Of a stretch of DNA of 64,000 nucleotides, positions 1 through 9,729 are shown one piece after another. The position numbers were made by a program, and so were the translations under genes. Below the pieces are notes generated by a model, which was not told where the DNA came from, did no database searches, and saw only the letters and a program-made list of their open reading frames with translations. How positions within the stretch are numbered: position 1 is the stretch's first letter; each line of letters starts with the position of its first letter. The DNA is from Winslowiella toletana (GTDB taxonomy: Bacteria; Pseudomonadota; Gammaproteobacteria; Enterobacterales; Enterobacteriaceae), in assembly GCF_032164335.1 (NCBI RefSeq), contig NZ_CP134152.1:1240001-1304000 (forward strand). The letters run 5' to 3'.

Positions 1-1
1 G

Positions 2-832
2 CGCCGGGCGTTAGTGGCCTGTATTGCGTTATCGATTAGCGCCACTCCGCTAGGGGTATTTTTACTGCTGCGGCGTATGAGCCTGGTTGGCGACGCGTTA
101 TCACATGCGGTGTTGCCGGGTGCGGCGATTGGCTACCTGATTTCCGGCCTATCGCTGGTAGCGATGGGCGTGGGCGGTTTTATCGCCGGGTTGTCGGTGG
201 CACTGCTTTCCGGCGCAGTCAGCCGCTTAACCCCGTTGCGTGAAGACGCCAGCTTTGCCGGTTTTTATCTGGGTTCGCTGGCTTTAGGCGTCACGCTGGT
301 GTCGCTGCGCGGATCGAGTGTCGATCTGCTGCACGTGCTCTTTGGATCGCTTTTGGCGGTTGATAATCAATCGATCCTGCTGGTAGGTAGCATTGCCGCG
401 ATTACCCTGATGGCACTGGCCTTGATCTATCGTCCACTGGTTATCGATGCCTTCGATGCCAGTTTTCTGCGTGCGCAAAGCCGCTGGAGCTCACCGCTGG
501 TCAACGGCATTTTTCTGATACTGGTGGTGATGAATCTGGTGGCCGGATTTCAGGTGCTCGGTACTTTGATGTCGGTTGGACTGATGATGTTGCCCGCTAC
601 CAGCGCCCGCTTCTGGAGTATTCGCCTGCCGGGAATGCTGACCGCCGCAATAATTCTGGCGGTGATCGCCAGCTTCAGTGGCCTGTTTGCTTCATTTTAT
701 CTCTCACTGCCTGCCGGTCCGGCGGTGGTGCTGAGTGCCGCAATACTGTTTTTTATCTCAATTTTATTGGGGCCATGCGGTGGTCTGCTCAGCAGCCGCC
801 GCTTTTTAACGACAGGCAAGGAGAAAGTATGA
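2..832 (+). CDS. Metal (zinc/manganese) ABC transporter permease, 5' end cut by window
   Basis: Inner-membrane permease of the ABC-3 (ZnuB/TroC) family, which moves a divalent metal from a periplasmic binding protein into the cytoplasm. The protein is almost entirely hydrophobic, with about seven to eight membrane segments, and carries the family hallmark GDALSHAVLPG near its visible start. The frame stays open to base 2 with no stop. A GTG at 14 is available but sits inside the conserved region, so the true start lies outside the window. The stop codon overlaps the ATG of the binding-protein gene by four bases, indicating an operon. The ATPase gene is presumably upstream, unseen. Zinc is the favoured substrate because the neighbouring genes are of the Zur-controlled type; manganese or iron cannot be excluded. 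Confidence 0.9.
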   Translation, partial: RRALVACIALSISATPLGVFLLLRRMSLVGDALSHAVLPGAAIGYLISGLSLVAMGVGGFIAGLSVALLSGAVSRLTPLREDASFAGFYLGSLALGVTLVSLRGSSVDLLHVLFGSLLAVDNQSILLVGSIAAITLMALALIYRPLVIDAFDASFLRAQSRWSSPLVNGIFLILVVMNLVAGFQVLGTLMSVGLMMLPATSARFWSIRLPGMLTAAIILAVIASFSGLFASFYLSLPAGPAVVLSAAILFFISILLGPCGGLLSSRRFLTTGKEKV

Positions 833-1707
833 AGAAGTTATCATTGGCGCTGGCGGTTGCGGCACTGCTCAGCAGCCCGCTGGCGCTGGCGAAAACGGTA
901 GAAACCGTTGCCAGTTTTACCGTGTTAGCCGACATCGTGCAGCAGGTTGGCGGCGAACACGTCCGGGTAAGAAGTCTGGTTGGACCGAACGGCGATCCGC
1001 ACAGCTTTGAGCCAACGCCACAGGACAGCCAGGCTTTATCAAAAGCGCAGGTAGTCTTTGTCAGCGGCCTCGGGCTGGAAGGCTGGATGGATCGACTGGT
1101 CAGCGCCTCAGGTTATCAGGGCAAAGTCGTGGTTGCATCTCAGGGTATTGATACGCGCAAAATGACAGAAGATGGGCACACTATTACCGATCCACATGCG
1201 TGGAACAGCATGCACAACGGCACGGTGTATGCTACTAACGTGATGAATGCGCTGATCGCTGCCGATCCAGATAATGCGGACTACTTCCGTCAGCACGGTG
1301 CGGCCTATATCAGCCAGCTCAACCAGCTGGATAGCTGGGCGGAACAGACCTTTGACGCGATTCCTGAGGCGAAACGTCAGGTGCTGACCAGTCACGATGC
1401 GTTCGGCTATTTTGGTCAGCGTTATGGCGTACGTTTTCTTGCGCCGGTTGGTTTTTCTACCGAGTCGGAAGCCAGTGCTGGCGATGTGGCGGCGTTAATT
1501 AAGCAGCTTAAAACCGGGGATATTCATCGCTACTTTATTGAGAACCAGACCGATCCGCGGCTGGTTAAGCAGATTGCCTCTGCCACCGGCGCACAGCCGG
1601 GCGGGGAACTGTATCCTGAAGCGTTATCAGAAAAAGATGGGCCAGCAGCCAGCTATATTGCGGCATTTAAGCACAACGTTGAGGCGATGGCAGGCAGTAT
1701 GAAGTAA
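829..1707 (+). CDS. Periplasmic zinc/manganese-binding protein of ABC transporter
   Basis: Substrate-binding protein of the cluster A-I (ZnuA/TroA) family, 292 aa. A Sec signal peptide covers about residues 1-21 (cleavage after LALA). Candidate metal ligands are His58 (GDPHSFEP), His123 (DPHAW) and His189 (TSHDAFGYFG), followed by the ENQTDP motif near 238-243. The long His-rich loop typical of ZnuA is absent. The start at 829 is chosen because AAGGAG lies at 818-823 and the ATG overlaps the permease stop; a longer in-frame reading from 775 would run inside the permease gene and lose the signal peptide. It delivers metal to the permease encoded just upstream. Confidence 0.92.
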   Translation: MKKLSLALAVAALLSSPLALAKTVETVASFTVLADIVQQVGGEHVRVRSLVGPNGDPHSFEPTPQDSQALSKAQVVFVSGLGLEGWMDRLVSASGYQGKVVVASQGIDTRKMTEDGHTITDPHAWNSMHNGTVYATNVMNALIAADPDNADYFRQHGAAYISQLNQLDSWAEQTFDAIPEAKRQVLTSHDAFGYFGQRYGVRFLAPVGFSTESEASAGDVAALIKQLKTGDIHRYFIENQTDPRLVKQIASATGAQPGGELYPEALSEKDGPAASYIAAFKHNVEAMAGSMK

Positions 1708-1740
1708 TAAAAAAGGGCCGGATGGGAAGTCCGGCCCAAA
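1706..1740. terminator. Bidirectional intrinsic terminator
   Basis: An 8-bp stem (GGGCCGGA at 1715-1722 with TCCGGCCC at 1730-1737) has a 7-base loop. The A-rich run at 1706-1714 becomes a T-run on the minus strand, so it best ends the minus-strand L31/L36 transcript. It probably also serves the plus-strand transporter operon. Confidence 0.75.
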
Positions 1741-1762
1741 AGGACAACATGACACAACAACA

Positions 1763-1903
1763 CTATCGTTTTTTCTTTCTGCCCTGAACCGCTTTAAAGC
1801 GTGGGTTAGTTTTGCAAATCACATAGATGCGACCGTGGCGACGCACTACCTTGCAGTCTTTATGGCGCTTTTTGGCTGAACGTAATGAACTCAGTACCTG
1901 CAT
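1763..1903 (-). CDS. ykgO: 50S ribosomal protein L36 type B (zinc-free paralogue)
   Basis: A 46-aa protein that matches the E. coli YkgO pattern almost throughout, ending in [16 protein letters not shown]. The zinc-binding form of L36 holds Zn with three Cys and one His; here only two Cys remain (DCKVV and VICK), so this is the C-minus form used when zinc is scarce. It replaces RpmJ in the large ribosomal subunit. It lies 11 bases after the L31 paralogue and shares its Zur-type operator, so both are probably made together under zinc starvation. Confidence 0.93.
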   Translation of the reverse strand: MQVLSSLRSAKKRHKDCKVVRRHGRIYVICKTNPRFKAVQGRKKKR

Positions 1904-1914
1904 GAGACAGTTCC

Positions 1915-2175
1915 TTATTTATTGCTGTTACCAAGAAAACTGCCAAAACGCTTATTAAAGCGAGCTGCGCTGCCTTCCTTGTTGAACTCTTTCTGCTTGC
2001 CGGTGTAATACGCATGGGAAGCGGAGGAGACATCAAGCGTTACGTAAGGATAAGTTGCCCCTTCGAACTCGACGGTGCGGTCGGTTTTGATGGTCGATCC
2101 TACTTTGAAGTAATGATCGGCACTGGTGTCATGAAAAATCACCGGGCGATAGTGGGGATGGATATCAGCTTTCAT
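1915..2175 (-). CDS. ykgM: 50S ribosomal protein L31 type B (zinc-free paralogue)
   Basis: An 86-aa protein beginning [16 protein letters not shown], the signature start of L31 type B. The CxxC zinc pair of ordinary L31 is missing, so the protein needs no zinc and frees the metal when it replaces RpmE. A longer frame reaches 2292, but the conserved start and the position of the Zur-type operator (2192-2208) just upstream favour the ATG at 2173-2175. It is first in a two-gene operon with the L36 paralogue. Confidence 0.93.
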   Translation of the reverse strand: MKADIHPHYRPVIFHDTSADHYFKVGSTIKTDRTVEFEGATYPYVTLDVSSASHAYYTGKQKEFNKEGSAARFNKRFGSFLGNSNK

Positions 2176-2191
2176 GGTTGCTCCAAAATGG

Positions 2192-2208
2192 TATGTTATA
2201 ACATAACA
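2192..2208. promoter_or_regulatory. Zur operator upstream of L31/L36 paralogues
   Basis: TGTTATAACATAACA (2194-2208) matches the core of known enterobacterial Zur boxes (TGTTATAATATAACA) except for one central base. It overlaps a perfect 14-bp palindrome TATGTTATAACATA (2192-2205). It lies 17 bases before the L31 start, a position suited to repression by zinc-loaded Zur. Confidence 0.85.
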
Positions 2209-2253
2209 ATTATTATGCGCGTCGCTTAGCTGAAATGCAACCCGATCCGCAGG

Positions 2254-2282
2254 CAAAAAAAAGAGGCCGCATTTGCGGCCTC
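2254..2282 (-). terminator. Intrinsic terminator of acrAB
   Basis: The stem is GAGGCCGC (2263-2270) paired with GCGGCCTC (2275-2282), with an ATTT loop. On the minus strand it is followed by a run of T from the A-tract at 2254-2262. It lies 19 bases beyond the acrB stop. Confidence 0.85.
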
Positions 2283-2301
2283 TTTCAGTCACTGAGAAAA
2301 C

Positions 2302-5300
2302 TTAGTGATCTTGTGATTTATGCTCGACAGGATGTCCGTGCTCAACTTCTTCTTTGTGTTTACTGAAGCGGCGACGAACCACGACAAAGAACACCGGTAC
2401 GAAGAAGATTGCCAGCACCGTCGCGGTGACCATGCCGCCCATTACGCCAGTACCTACGGCGTTCTGAGAGCCGGAACCCGCACCGGTACTGATGGTCAGA
2501 GGCAGTACCCCGAGGATAAACGCCAGTGAGGTCATCAGAATTGGACGTAAACGCATACGAACTGCATCCAGCGTCGCTTCTACCAGACCTTTGCCTTCTT
2601 TCTCCATCAGATCTTTGGCGAATTCTACGATCAATATCGCATTCTTCGCCGACAAGCCAATGGTTGTCAGCAGGCCTACCACAAAGTAAACGTCATTACT
2701 GAGACCACGCAGGGTGGTAAACAGCAGCGCACCGATAACCCCGAGTGGCACTACCAGCATGACTGAGAACGGAATTGACCAGCTTTCATACAATGCCGCC
2801 AGACAGAGGAATACCACAATCAGCGAGATGGCATACAGGGCAGGGGCCTGGTTACCGGACAGACGTTCCTGATAGGACATACCCGTCCAGTCATAGCCGA
2901 TACCGGTTGGCAGCTTAGACGCCAGCTCTTCCATCAGATTCATCGCGTCACCAGAGCTTTTGCCCGGTGCAGCCTGGCCAAGAATCTCCATGGATGGCAG
3001 ACCGTTATAGCGTTCCAGACGCGGCGAGCCATATTCCCACTTCGCCGAAGAGAAGGCGCTGAATGAAACCATGCCACCGCTGCTGTTACGCACATACCAG
3101 TCACCAATGTCGCTTGGCAGCATACGGTAAGGCGCTTCACCCATTACGTAAACTTTCTTCACGCGACCGCGGTCGATAAAGTCGTTAACGTAACTTCCGC
3201 CCCAGGATGCACCCAGCGTGGTGTTGATATCAGAGATAGAAACACCTAATGCCTGTGCTTTCTCCTGGTCGATATTCAGCTTGAACTGTGGCGTATCTTC
3301 CAGACCGTTTGGACGCACACCCACCAGCTCATCGCTGTGTTGCGCGACCATACCCAGTAACTGATTACGCGCCTGAGTAAGTTTTTCGTGACCCAGGTTA
3401 GCCTGATCGATCAGCTGGAAGTCAAAACCGGTTGCCGTACCCAGCTCGACAATTGCCGGCAGGTTAAACGGAATGACCATCGCATCTTTAATTGACGAGA
3501 GGGCACCCATTGCACGTCCGATAATCGCCGGGACTTTGTTTTCTGAACCAGAACGTTCATCCCACGGTTTCAGACTGACGAAGGCAATACCGGTGTTCTG
3601 ACCACGACCTGCAAAGCCAAAGCCGTTAACGGTAAACACGGATTGTACGGTGGCTTTTTCTTTTTCCAGGTAGTAATCAGTGATCTGATCCAGCACCTTC
3701 TGAGTACGTTCCTGAGTCGCACCCGCTGGCAGCTGAGCCATGGTCAGAAATACCCCCTGGTCCTCTTCCGGCAGGAACGAGCTTGGCAGGCGCAAGAACA
3801 GAAACGCCATGCCGACTACGATCAGCAGGTAGATAACCAGATAACGACCGGTACTGCGAATGATATGGCCCACACTATCGGTGTAGTGATTGGTGCTCTT
3901 ATCAAACATGCGGTTAAACCAGCCGAAGAAGCCAGTGGTCTTACCGTGGTCGCCTTTTTTAACCGGCTTCAGCATGGTGGCACAAAGTGCCGGAGTCAGG
4001 ATCAGTGCAACAACGACCGACAGAACCATCGCCGAGACGATAGTGATCGAGAACTGACGATAGATAACACCGGTCGAGCCGCCAAAGAACGCCATCGGAA
4101 TAAATACCGCTGACAGCACCAGCGCAATACCCACCAACGCGCCCTGAATCTGGCCCATTGATTTACGCGTGGCTTCTTTCGGTGGCAGTCCTTCTTCCAC
4201 CATCACGCGTTCGACGTTCTCCACCACCACGATGGCGTCATCCACCAATAGCCCGATTGCCAGCACCAGACCAAACATCGTCAGGGTGTTTATCGAATAG
4301 CCAAAGGCGTTAATGATGGCAAATGTACCCAGCAGAACTACCGGCACCGCAATCGTTGGGATCAGGGTTGCGCGGAAGTTTTGCAGGAACAGGTACATGA
4401 CCAGGAACACCAGCACGATAGCTTCAACGAGGGTTTTCACCACTTCATTGATAGAGATCTTAACAAACGGCGTGGTGTCGTACGGGTAAACCACCTGTAG
4501 ACCAGACGGGAAGAACGGTTCCAGTTCAGCCAGCTGCGCTTTTACCGCGGCAGCGGTATCCAGTGCGTTAGCACCGGTCGCCAGTTTAATCCCCAGACCG
4601 GAGGCCGGCTGGCCATTAAAACGGGCAATGATCTCGTAGTTTTCACCGCCGAGTTCGATTTTCGCAACGTCACTCAGGCGAACCTGAGAACCATCCTCGT
4701 TGACTTTCAGCAAGATTTTGCCGAACTCATCGGTTGAGGTCAGACGGGTCTGCGCGATAATCGAGGCGTTAAGCTGCTGGCCTTTCACCGGTGGCGTACC
4801 ACCAAGCTGGCCGGCTGCAACCTGTGAGTTCTGGTTGTTAATAGCGCTAATCACATCAACCGGAGTTAATGCATAGTTGTTCAGCTTGTGCGGATCCATC
4901 CAGATACGCATCGCATACTGCGCACCAAACAGCTGAGTATCACCAACGCCGTTAACACGACTGATAGGATCTTTAATGTTGGAGCCAACGTAGTCCGAAA
5001 TATCGTTCTGCGTCATGCTGCCGTTAGTGTTGATGAAACCTGCCACCATCAAGAAGCTGCTGGACGATTTCTGAACCCTGATCCCCTGTTGCTGAACTTC
5101 CTGCGGCAGCAACGGCGTTGCCAACTGCAGTTTGTTCTGCACCTGAACCTGAGCGATATCCGGATCGGTTCCCGATTCAAAGGTAATCGTCAGCGTAACC
5201 GTACCTGAGGAGTCACTACTGGAACTCATATACATCTGGCCATCAAGGCCATTCATATTCTGTTCGATTACCTGTGTGACCGAGTCCTGCAAGGTTTTCG

Positions 5301-5460
5301 CATCCGCACCTGGGTAGGTTGCTGTGATCTCAATCGCAGGTGGAGCAACATTAGGATATTGCTCAATCGGCAGTTTGAGAATCGACAGCGCACCCGCCAG
5401 CATAATGATGATGGCGATGACCCATGCAAATATGGGGCGATCGATAAAGAACTTAGCCAT
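2302..5460 (-). CDS. acrB: Multidrug efflux RND permease AcrB
   Basis: 1052 aa, close to E. coli AcrB (1049). It is the proton-driven inner-membrane pump that takes drugs, bile salts and dyes from the periplasm and outer leaflet and passes them to TolC with AcrA. The start [17 protein letters not shown] is the canonical AcrB N-terminus (first membrane helix). Two large periplasmic loops and two six-helix bundles follow. The proton-relay motif [17 protein letters not shown] sits near residue 407, and the second relay region carries [17 protein letters not shown]. The C-terminus ends in a His-rich tail ([14 protein letters not shown]). It lies 17 bases after acrA in the same operon. Confidence 0.98.
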   Translation of the reverse strand: MAKFFIDRPIFAWVIAIIIMLAGALSILKLPIEQYPNVAPPAIEITATYPGADAKTLQDSVTQVIEQNMNGLDGQMYMSSSSDSSGTVTLTITFESGTDPDIAQVQVQNKLQLATPLLPQEVQQQGIRVQKSSSSFLMVAGFINTNGSMTQNDISDYVGSNIKDPISRVNGVGDTQLFGAQYAMRIWMDPHKLNNYALTPVDVISAINNQNSQVAAGQLGGTPPVKGQQLNASIIAQTRLTSTDEFGKILLKVNEDGSQVRLSDVAKIELGGENYEIIARFNGQPASGLGIKLATGANALDTAAAVKAQLAELEPFFPSGLQVVYPYDTTPFVKISINEVVKTLVEAIVLVFLVMYLFLQNFRATLIPTIAVPVVLLGTFAIINAFGYSINTLTMFGLVLAIGLLVDDAIVVVENVERVMVEEGLPPKEATRKSMGQIQGALVGIALVLSAVFIPMAFFGGSTGVIYRQFSITIVSAMVLSVVVALILTPALCATMLKPVKKGDHGKTTGFFGWFNRMFDKSTNHYTDSVGHIIRSTGRYLVIYLLIVVGMAFLFLRLPSSFLPEEDQGVFLTMAQLPAGATQERTQKVLDQITDYYLEKEKATVQSVFTVNGFGFAGRGQNTGIAFVSLKPWDERSGSENKVPAIIGRAMGALSSIKDAMVIPFNLPAIVELGTATGFDFQLIDQANLGHEKLTQARNQLLGMVAQHSDELVGVRPNGLEDTPQFKLNIDQEKAQALGVSISDINTTLGASWGGSYVNDFIDRGRVKKVYVMGEAPYRMLPSDIGDWYVRNSSGGMVSFSAFSSAKWEYGSPRLERYNGLPSMEILGQAAPGKSSGDAMNLMEELASKLPTGIGYDWTGMSYQERLSGNQAPALYAISLIVVFLCLAALYESWSIPFSVMLVVPLGVIGALLFTTLRGLSNDVYFVVGLLTTIGLSAKNAILIVEFAKDLMEKEGKGLVEATLDAVRMRLRPILMTSLAFILGVLPLTISTGAGSGSQNAVGTGVMGGMVTATVLAIFFVPVFFVVVRRRFSKHKEEVEHGHPVEHKSQDH

Positions 5461-5477
5461 GTATCAGCGGCTCCTGT

Positions 5478-6674
5478 TTAAGACTTGCCTGGTTCAGACT
5501 GCTGCTGCGAATCTTGTTTCTTCGCCTCGTCTGAACTCATTTCTTGCGGAGTCACCTTAGCGCCGGGTTTCGCACGCTGAATGCCGGTAACAATCACGCG
5601 ATCGCCATCCTTCAGGCCTGCAGTCACTAACCACATATTGCCAATCGCCTTCTCAGCGGTCAGCTTGCGCTCTTCCACTTTATTGTCTGCACCAACGATC
5701 ATCGCGGTAGCTTCACCGGTTGGCGTCCGCGTTACACCTTGCTGTGGAACCAGCAGGGCATTTGGATTGGTACCTTCATCCAGACGTGCACGAACGAACA
5801 TACCCGGCAGCAAACTTTTGTCAGGGTTAGGGAACATAGCGCGCAGCATAATCGAGCCGGTGGTCTCATCCACGGTAACATCAGAGAATTCTAATGTTCC
5901 CGCCTGCGGGTGAGTATTACCATCCTGCGTTAACAGTTTGACGCTGGCTTTGCCGTCAGTCTGTTTCAGTTTGCCGGATTGCAGCTCTTCACGCAGGCGC
6001 AGGAAATCACCGCTGGATTGCGTCACATCGACATAGATCGGGTCGAGTTGTTGCACGGTTGCCAGTGCGGTAGTCTGACCGCTCTGCACCAGTGCACCTT
6101 CCGTCACTGTCGATTTACCAATGCGTCCGCTAATTGGCGAAGTCACTTTGGTATAGGCGAGATTGATACGCGCGCTTTCGACATTGGCTTTAGCAGCCTG
6201 AACTGCGGCAGCAGTCTGGCTCTGGGTCGCAATCGCCTGGTCGTAATCCTGCTGACTGATGTATTTGGTGCCGAGCAGTGGCTTATAGCGTTTCACCGTT
6301 ACAGCGGCGATTTGCGCGTTTGCCTGAGCCTGCGCGAGGTCGCCCTTAGCGCTGTCATAGGCAGCCTGATAGGTAGCCGGATCGATCTGATACAGCGATT
6401 CCCCGGCTTTAATCTCACTTCCCTCAACGAAATTCCGTTTCAAAATAATGCCCGAAACCTGCGGGCGCACTTCTGCAATACGGTAAGATGAGGTTCTTCC
6501 CGGTAGGTCAGTAGTAATGGTCAACGGTTCACTTTTCAGGGTGACGATGCCAACTTCTGGTGCTTGTTGCTGGCCGGCTTCCTGGGATTTATTTTCATCA
6601 CATCCTGTTAGCACTAAGCTGCCTGATAGCATCAGGACGGCCGCCAGAGGCGTTAACCCTCTGTTTTTGTTCAT
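5478..6674 (-). CDS. acrA: Periplasmic adaptor lipoprotein AcrA
   Basis: 398-aa membrane-fusion protein linking AcrB to TolC. A lipoprotein signal ends in the lipobox LVLTGC, with Cys25 as the lipidation site. Next come a barrel-sandwich (lipoyl-like) domain, a Gln/Ala-rich alpha-hairpin (about 95-165), a beta-barrel domain, and a Ser/Gln/Lys-rich C-terminal tail. It is the first gene of acrAB, divergent from acrR, with the shared operator at 6764-6787 between them. In E. coli, MarA, SoxS and Rob also activate this promoter; I did not identify a marbox here. Confidence 0.97.
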   Translation of the reverse strand: MNKNRGLTPLAAVLMLSGSLVLTGCDENKSQEAGQQQAPEVGIVTLKSEPLTITTDLPGRTSSYRIAEVRPQVSGIILKRNFVEGSEIKAGESLYQIDPATYQAAYDSAKGDLAQAQANAQIAAVTVKRYKPLLGTKYISQQDYDQAIATQSQTAAAVQAAKANVESARINLAYTKVTSPISGRIGKSTVTEGALVQSGQTTALATVQQLDPIYVDVTQSSGDFLRLREELQSGKLKQTDGKASVKLLTQDGNTHPQAGTLEFSDVTVDETTGSIMLRAMFPNPDKSLLPGMFVRARLDEGTNPNALLVPQQGVTRTPTGEATAMIVGADNKVEERKLTAEKAIGNMWLVTAGLKDGDRVIVTGIQRAKPGAKVTPQEMSSDEAKKQDSQQQSEPGKS

Positions 6675-6763
6675 AAATAAACCTCGAGTGTCCGATATCG
6701 ATTGTTCAATGGATCACAAACCGTTAAACCCATTGCTGCGTTTAAATTATGGTCGTGCTATGT

Positions 6764-6787
6764 TACATACATTCGCAAATGTATGTA
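6764..6787. promoter_or_regulatory. AcrR operator between acrA and acrR
   Basis: A 24-bp palindrome with perfect 10-bp arms, TACATACATT and AATGTATGTA, around a 4-base CGCA centre. It matches the known AcrR box of E. coli in arm sequence and in its place between the divergent genes. Binding here would repress both acrAB and acrR. Ligand binding to AcrR releases it. Confidence 0.92.
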
Positions 6788-6815
6788 AATCTAACCTTTT
6801 GTAAATACCCCACTT

Positions 6816-7463
6816 ATGGCACGAAAAACCAAAGAACAAGCCCTTGAAACGCGGGGCCAAATCATTGATGCGGCAATTGCCCGGTTCTCTGAACATGGTG
6901 TCTCTGCAACGTCACTGGCAGATATTGCTCATGCTGCCGGCGTGACACGTGGTGCGATTTACTGGCATTTCAAAAACAAAGCCGACTTACTGAATGAGAT
7001 TTGGGCGCAGTCTGAGTCCGGAATGGAGGACTTAGAACATGAGTATCAAATAAAATACCCAGGTGATCCACTATCAGTTATGCGCGCAATGCTTAACTAT
7101 GTCTTTGAGGCAACAGCACGCGACCAGCGCAGAAGGTCACTTATGGAAATCATTTTCCACAAGTGTGAGTTTGTCGGTGAAATGACAACTCTGCAAATGG
7201 TGCAGCAAAATTTATATCTGGAATGCTACGAAAAAATTGAAGAAGTCCTGCGCGACTGCATCGGACACCAGCAGTTACCGGCTGACCTTGATACCCGACG
7301 CGCGGCGGTAATCATTCGCGGCTACGTCAGCGGTATTATGGAAAACTGGCTGTTTATGCCGGAGAGTTTCGATCTGGCGGCGGATGCGCCACTTTTAGTG
7401 GAAACCCTAATCGAAATGCTGACCAGCAGCCCGTCGCTCCGTCAGCCTGCCAATGGCAAATAA
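6816..7463 (+). CDS. acrR: TetR-family repressor AcrR
   Basis: 215 aa, the usual AcrR length. The N-terminal helix-turn-helix covers about residues 30-55 ([25 protein letters not shown]). The remainder is the helical ligand-binding and dimer domain. It represses acrAB and itself from the palindrome directly upstream. In E. coli mscK follows on the opposite strand; here rsmS follows directly. The C-terminal tail ([12 protein letters not shown]) is loosely conserved, as expected. Confidence 0.96.
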   Translation: MARKTKEQALETRGQIIDAAIARFSEHGVSATSLADIAHAAGVTRGAIYWHFKNKADLLNEIWAQSESGMEDLEHEYQIKYPGDPLSVMRAMLNYVFEATARDQRRRSLMEIIFHKCEFVGEMTTLQMVQQNLYLECYEKIEEVLRDCIGHQQLPADLDTRRAAVIIRGYVSGIMENWLFMPESFDLAADAPLLVETLIEMLTSSPSLRQPANGK

Positions 7464-7464
7464 T

Positions 7465-7611
7465 CTATGCCTGCGCCAGCTTATTTTCGAAATCGCGTCT
7501 GATGATCTCCAGTGCCGCCAGCACCGTTTGCGGTGCCACCTGGTTCTCTTCCAGCAGCATAATCAGATCGACTGCCAGTTTGACCTCATCGGGGGCATTT
7601 TCTAAAGACAT
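7465..7611 (-). CDS. rsmS: Small pleiotropic/ribosome-associated protein RsmS (YbaM)
   Basis: A 48-aa protein found by reading the minus strand. It starts [20 protein letters not shown] and ends FENKLAQA, matching YbaM of E. coli over its whole length. It is acidic and helical, with no membrane segment. It was named RsmS in Pectobacterium as a secondary-metabolism regulator and is reported to assist ribosome biogenesis; function here is by family only. Its stop lies two bases from the acrR stop (convergent). In E. coli it precedes priC; here a glsB-like gene lies between. Confidence 0.88.
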   Translation of the reverse strand: MSLENAPDEVKLAVDLIMLLEENQVAPQTVLAALEIIRRDFENKLAQA

Positions 7612-7622
7612 CCTTCACTCCG

Positions 7623-7868
7623 TTAAATTCGTAATTTTTTAACCACCAGTAGCATCAGCAGTGAGCCGAGCAGGGCGAACAACAGCGCCCGTGGGTGCAG
7701 TTGAGTCAGTGAGCCCCAGCTGAAGTAGCTGCTGATATAGCCGCCAATCAATCCACCGATCATCGCCAGCACCAGCGTCGGAATTAATCCCCCCGGTCGG
7801 CCAGGGAAAAATTTACGCACCACAAAACCGGCGAGCAGGCCGATAATAATCCAGCTGACAATTCCCAT
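7623..7868 (-). CDS. GlsB/YeaQ/YmgE family small membrane protein
   Basis: An 81-aa, very hydrophobic protein with three membrane segments (about 3-19, 28-48, 60-77) and a Gly-rich pattern (GGLIPTLVLAMIGGLIGGY). This is the transglycosylase-associated (YeaQ/YmgE/GlsB) family, often induced by general stress. The molecular function is unknown; the name transglycosylase-associated does not imply an enzyme. It lies between priC and rsmS on the same strand, where E. coli has no such gene, so local insertion or duplication is inferred. Confidence 0.85.
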   Translation of the reverse strand: MGIVSWIIIGLLAGFVVRKFFPGRPGGLIPTLVLAMIGGLIGGYISSYFSWGSLTQLHPRALLFALLGSLLMLLVVKKLRI

Positions 7869-7904
7869 TGTGCTTCCCCCGATGTCACCAGGCTGTGATT
7901 ATAG

Positions 7905-8441
7905 TTAAAAACCCTGTTCACGTTGAGCAATCTCCTGCTCAATCTGCTTCAGCGCCGCACGGCAGCGCTGTAAACGCGCTTCCAGCGCCACCATCTCCTG
8001 CTGAATTTTTTGCTGTTGCAGCAGCGTTTCCTGTTGCCCAAGTTGGCGCTCGCGTTCCATCAGCATTGCCAGCAGACGCCGCTCAAATTCATGATGGTCG
8101 GCCAGTTTCTGATGCAATTTTTCCGCCGGGCTTTGCTTCACGCCCTCCTGGCTGCGCAGCGTCTGCGTGGCAACCTCACGCTGTAGCGCGCCAGTTTGCA
8201 GCACCACCCGTTCTGCCAGCCAGCTGAGACGCTCAGGCTGGGTTCCGGCCACGCACTGTTTTAATTGTGCCAGCGTTTGCTGCACTTCCTGTAGATAATC
8301 CCCAAGGCGCGTGCTCTTGCAATAAAACAGCTGATTGTCGAAGCGAGCCCGGCGAGTGCGACGCTCCGCCAGTGGCGAGATGCTACGCGCCAACTGATTG
8401 AGCCGCGCATCCAGCTGTTGCAGTAAAAGGGTGGTTTTCAT
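7905..8441 (-). CDS. priC: Primosomal replication protein N'' (PriC)
   Basis: A 178-aa, helical, basic and Gln/Leu-rich protein. It binds ssDNA and SSB and loads DnaB at stalled forks in the PriA-independent restart pathway. Recognition rests on the N-terminal pattern (ARLNQLARSISPLAERR, FDNQLFYCKSTRLGDYL) and on its position divergent from ybaN, as in E. coli. The C-terminal half is a long Arg/Gln-rich helix. The protein family is poorly conserved, so context carries much of the weight. Confidence 0.9.
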   Translation of the reverse strand: MKTTLLLQQLDARLNQLARSISPLAERRTRRARFDNQLFYCKSTRLGDYLQEVQQTLAQLKQCVAGTQPERLSWLAERVVLQTGALQREVATQTLRSQEGVKQSPAEKLHQKLADHHEFERRLLAMLMERERQLGQQETLLQQQKIQQEMVALEARLQRCRAALKQIEQEIAQREQGF

Positions 8442-8498
8442 TAAGGTTTCCGGTCACTGTGGTAAAATAATCGCAGTTCGACGTATTCAGGTCACTCT

Positions 8499-8876
8499 AT
8501 GCAGCGCATCTTACTCTTGATCATCGGCTGGCTGGCAATTGCGCTCGGCACGCTTGGCGTTATTTTGCCGCTATTACCGACTACGCCGTTTATTCTACTG
8601 GCGGCATGGTGTTTTGCACGTTCTTCTCCGCGCTTTCACCACTGGTTACTATATCGCTCATGGTTTGGCGGCTATATTCGTCACTGGCAACAACATCGCG
8701 CCCTACCGCCCAAGGCAAAAGGCCGGGCGATACTGTTTATTGTGATTACCTTTGCCGTTTCACTGTGGCTGGTAAAACTGCTGTGGTTACGTGTTCTGCT
8801 GGCACTCATGCTCTGCGGATTAATCTGGTTTATGCTGCGCCTGCCGGTGGTTGCGTCAGAGCAAGAAAATCGCTGA
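8499..8876 (+). CDS. ybaN: DUF454 inner-membrane protein YbaN
   Basis: A 125-aa membrane protein with an N-terminal double hydrophobic segment (about 4-37, including LGTLGVILPLLPTTPFILLA, the DUF454 signature) and two more near 78-115. A cytoplasmic loop with FARSSPRFHHWLL and GGYIRHWQ lies between. The function of the family is unknown. It sits between priC (divergent) and apt, as in E. coli, and may be read with apt. Confidence 0.92.
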   Translation: MQRILLLIIGWLAIALGTLGVILPLLPTTPFILLAAWCFARSSPRFHHWLLYRSWFGGYIRHWQQHRALPPKAKGRAILFIVITFAVSLWLVKLLWLRVLLALMLCGLIWFMLRLPVVASEQENR

Positions 8877-9034
8877 TGTGGCGGATGATGGTTGCAATTA
8901 TCCGGCACTTTGCTTAGATTTGAACGTTTTCGTGCGCGGCTCCCCTGTTTGACCCGATCTCTCTCTGCGGCTGTAGACTGCCAGAGAGGTCCGGAGCTGC
9001 GCGAGTCAGATTCGTTTTTACCAGGCATAACATT

Positions 9035-9586
9035 ATGACCGCGACTGCGCAGCAGCTTGAATTCCTTAAAGACAGTATCAAAAGCATCCCGGACTATCCT
9101 AAGCCGGGCATCCTCTTTCGTGATGTAACCAGCCTGCTGGAAGACCCGAAAGCGTATGCCATCTGCATTGAACTGTTAGTTGATCGCTATCGCAATACTG
9201 GCATCACCAAGGTGGTGGGCACCGAAGCGCGTGGTTTCCTGTTTGGTGCACCCGTCGCGCTGGGGCTGGGCGTTGGTTTTGTACCGGTGCGTAAACCGGG
9301 CAAATTGCCACGCAAAACCTTCAGTGAAAGCTACGAGCTGGAATACGGCACCGACAGCCTTGAACTGCATTGCGACGCGATTGGCGCCGGCGATGTCGTG
9401 CTGGTGGTTGATGACCTGCTGGCAACTGGCGGCACGCTGGAAGCCACGGTGAAACTGATCCGCCGCGCCGGTGGTGAAGTGAAAAACGCCGCTTTTGTGA
9501 TCAACCTGTTTGATCTGACCGGTGAAGCGCGCCTGAAAGCGATGGGCGTTGACTGCTATAGCTTAGTCAATTTCCCCGGCCACTAA
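9035..9586 (+). CDS. apt: Adenine phosphoribosyltransferase
   Basis: 183 aa, the E. coli length. It converts adenine and PRPP to AMP and PPi in purine salvage. The PRPP-binding loop is [17 protein letters not shown] (about 125-141). Upstream motifs [15 protein letters not shown] and [10 protein letters not shown] are typical of apt. Cytoplasmic homodimer by family. It stands after ybaN and before dnaX, as in E. coli. Confidence 0.97.
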   Translation: MTATAQQLEFLKDSIKSIPDYPKPGILFRDVTSLLEDPKAYAICIELLVDRYRNTGITKVVGTEARGFLFGAPVALGLGVGFVPVRKPGKLPRKTFSESYELEYGTDSLELHCDAIGAGDVVLVVDDLLATGGTLEATVKLIRRAGGEVKNAAFVINLFDLTGEARLKAMGVDCYSLVNFPGH

Positions 9587-9729
9587 GATCCCAGATACTT
9601 CAGGCGGCAGTGGCGTTGGCTGCCGCTCGAATGATATTGGGCATTCTGTACCTACCATCTTCAGCCTCGCTGTAAAACTGCGGCTGTGTTAGCATTAACC
9701 TCTGTTTCACTGACAAATTCTGCGAATTA

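Noticed and set aside
3643-4113. 156-codon plus-strand frame inside acrB
   Set aside because: Complement of a strongly conserved acrB region; no ribosome-binding site and no family resemblance.
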